DNA from: Aphelocoma coerulescens
Lineage: Eukaryota; Chordata; Aves; Passeriformes; Corvidae
NCBI RefSeq assembly: GCF_041296385.1
Contig: NC_091014.1
Span: 8,345,578-8,409,577, forward strand
Length of the DNA: 64,000 nt
Direction of reading: 5' to 3'
Part shown: positions 63,145 through 64,000 of the stretch, piece after piece
Layout of the letters: every line of letters starts with the position of its first letter
How positions within the stretch are numbered: position 1 is the stretch's first letter
Translations under genes and position numbers: made by a program
Notes under the pieces: model-generated
Database searches by the model: none
What the model was told of the DNA's origin: nothing
Seen by the model: only the letters and a program-made list of their open reading frames with translations

Positions 63145-64000
63145 CTGGTGAACTGTGTCAGGGAATCTGTGCTCCAAAAGGAAATTAGGGAACACGAGGT
63201 CTCAGGGGTTCTTGACGTGAGGAGGAAGAACAGGTATTTATGATACTGCAAACGCCTCTACATGAAAACTGGAGTCTAGCAGAAGTCACTTTCTGACAGC
63301 ACCACTTGGAAGGAAATGTATTTGCTTTAATTTGTGCAGTGCAACCTCCTCCACACTCCAACCACAGAAGCTCTGAGCCCAAATCAGCTTTATGAACAGG
63401 AAACAGTGTTTTAGTTTAGGAATGTTAAATTTTTTGGCTTAGGAAATTGTTGGTTCACTCTTTATTATAACTAAGATGAAAGTTATCACATATGCATAGT
63501 ATGTAAACTGAGAAGAGTTTGAATATTTGAACACTTTAATATTGGACCAGTGTGTTGACACTATGAGATGATTGAAAGAATTACTTAGTATTTTCTGAAA
63601 GGTCTGAAATGCAAATCTTTCAAATCAACAAGATCAAGATGAACAGTGAGCTTGGATTTGAATGCTTGCCAGGTTTTCTAATATATTTCTTTCTCACTTT
63701 AACACAGTTTTAATTTGGCATTGCTGAAAATTATGGATGGCTAATTCACAGATCTACTGACTTTAAAGGCATAGGGGCCATAACTGACCTTCCAGCTTGG
63801 CCTCTTGTATAATGCAAGCAAAAAGACCTCCCTGTATTAATTCCCACTTCAAGACTAAGAGTTTAGCACTGAGAGCTTAGGAAGCTTTGGACTGGGTTAA
63901 AACAAAGGCTTCTATAGCCCATGTCTGTCATCATTCAGTCTCTGACAGAGGTCATCTGTGTACACTTAAGGAAGCATAGGTATAACAATGCAAGACATCC

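Larger units (their letters stand above)
24710..64000 (-). other. GRM3: GRM3 intron 1 or upstream region (partial, runs off the right edge)
   Basis: GRM3 has a non-coding first exon far upstream in mammals, so this whole stretch is most simply intron 1, possibly with one or more unrecognised 5' UTR exons. It contains CR1, L3-like, L2-like and MIR-like remnants, simple repeats and a CpG-rich patch, each listed separately. The segments 24740-26070, 26350-30780, 31020-32700, 33440-35260, 35510-38050, 38650-41840, 41940-47050, 55000-57190, 57310-62090 and 63150-64000 hold no protein-coding gene that I can support. If the first exon is the CpG-rich patch near 52.5 kb, sequence to its right would be upstream flank rather than intron. 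Confidence 0.65.

Overview
The window looks like a stretch of a bird chromosome, probably a passerine. Almost all of it is intron of one gene, the metabotropic glutamate receptor 3 gene (GRM3), which is read on the minus strand. The avian assignment rests on several CR1 LINE fragments, three of which keep recognisable reverse-transcriptase or C-terminal sequence, and on a tRNA-Ile-headed SINE with a CR1-type tail, the architecture I know as TguSINE1 of songbirds. There are no bacterial operons, CRISPR arrays or true tRNA/rRNA genes.

Layout, in transcript order (right to left). From 64000 down to 24710 the sequence appears to be intron 1, or intron plus unrecognised 5' UTR exons. Exon 2 is 24709-24106: 136 bases of 5' UTR with a five-codon upstream ORF, the start codon at 24573-24571, the signal peptide and the first 156 codons. 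Intron 2 is 24105-11188 (12,918 bp). Exon 3 is 11187-10332 (856 nt, codons 157-441 plus one base). Intron 3 runs from 10331 out of the left edge. The exons for the rest of the ligand-binding domain, the cysteine-rich domain and the seven membrane helices lie outside the window to the left, and the first exon is either outside to the right or hidden in intron 1.

The two exons encode most of the glutamate-binding Venus flytrap domain. Every ligand-contact residue expected for GRM3 in this part is present at the mammalian position (R64, R68, S151, A172, T174, D194, Y222, D301, K389), as are the expected cysteines and N-glycosylation sites. All four visible splice sites are canonical and the reading frame is unbroken, so the gene appears functional.

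Intron content: eight CR1-type fragments (one of them an older L3-like copy), the tRNA-headed SINE, six very old MIR/CORE-like SINE traces (all in intron 1, all on the strand opposite GRM3), a degraded L2-like reverse-transcriptase trace, a 118-nt pure pyrimidine tract with 13 exact CCCCTT units, a weak CpG-rich patch with a strong plus-strand splice donor near 52.5 kb, several homopolymers and simple repeats, and a few perfect hairpins. I do not see a clearly new biological system. The items most worth checking are the CpG patch, possible alternative or antisense exons in intron 1, the G-rich hexamer array on the transcribed strand, and the uORF before the GRM3 start.
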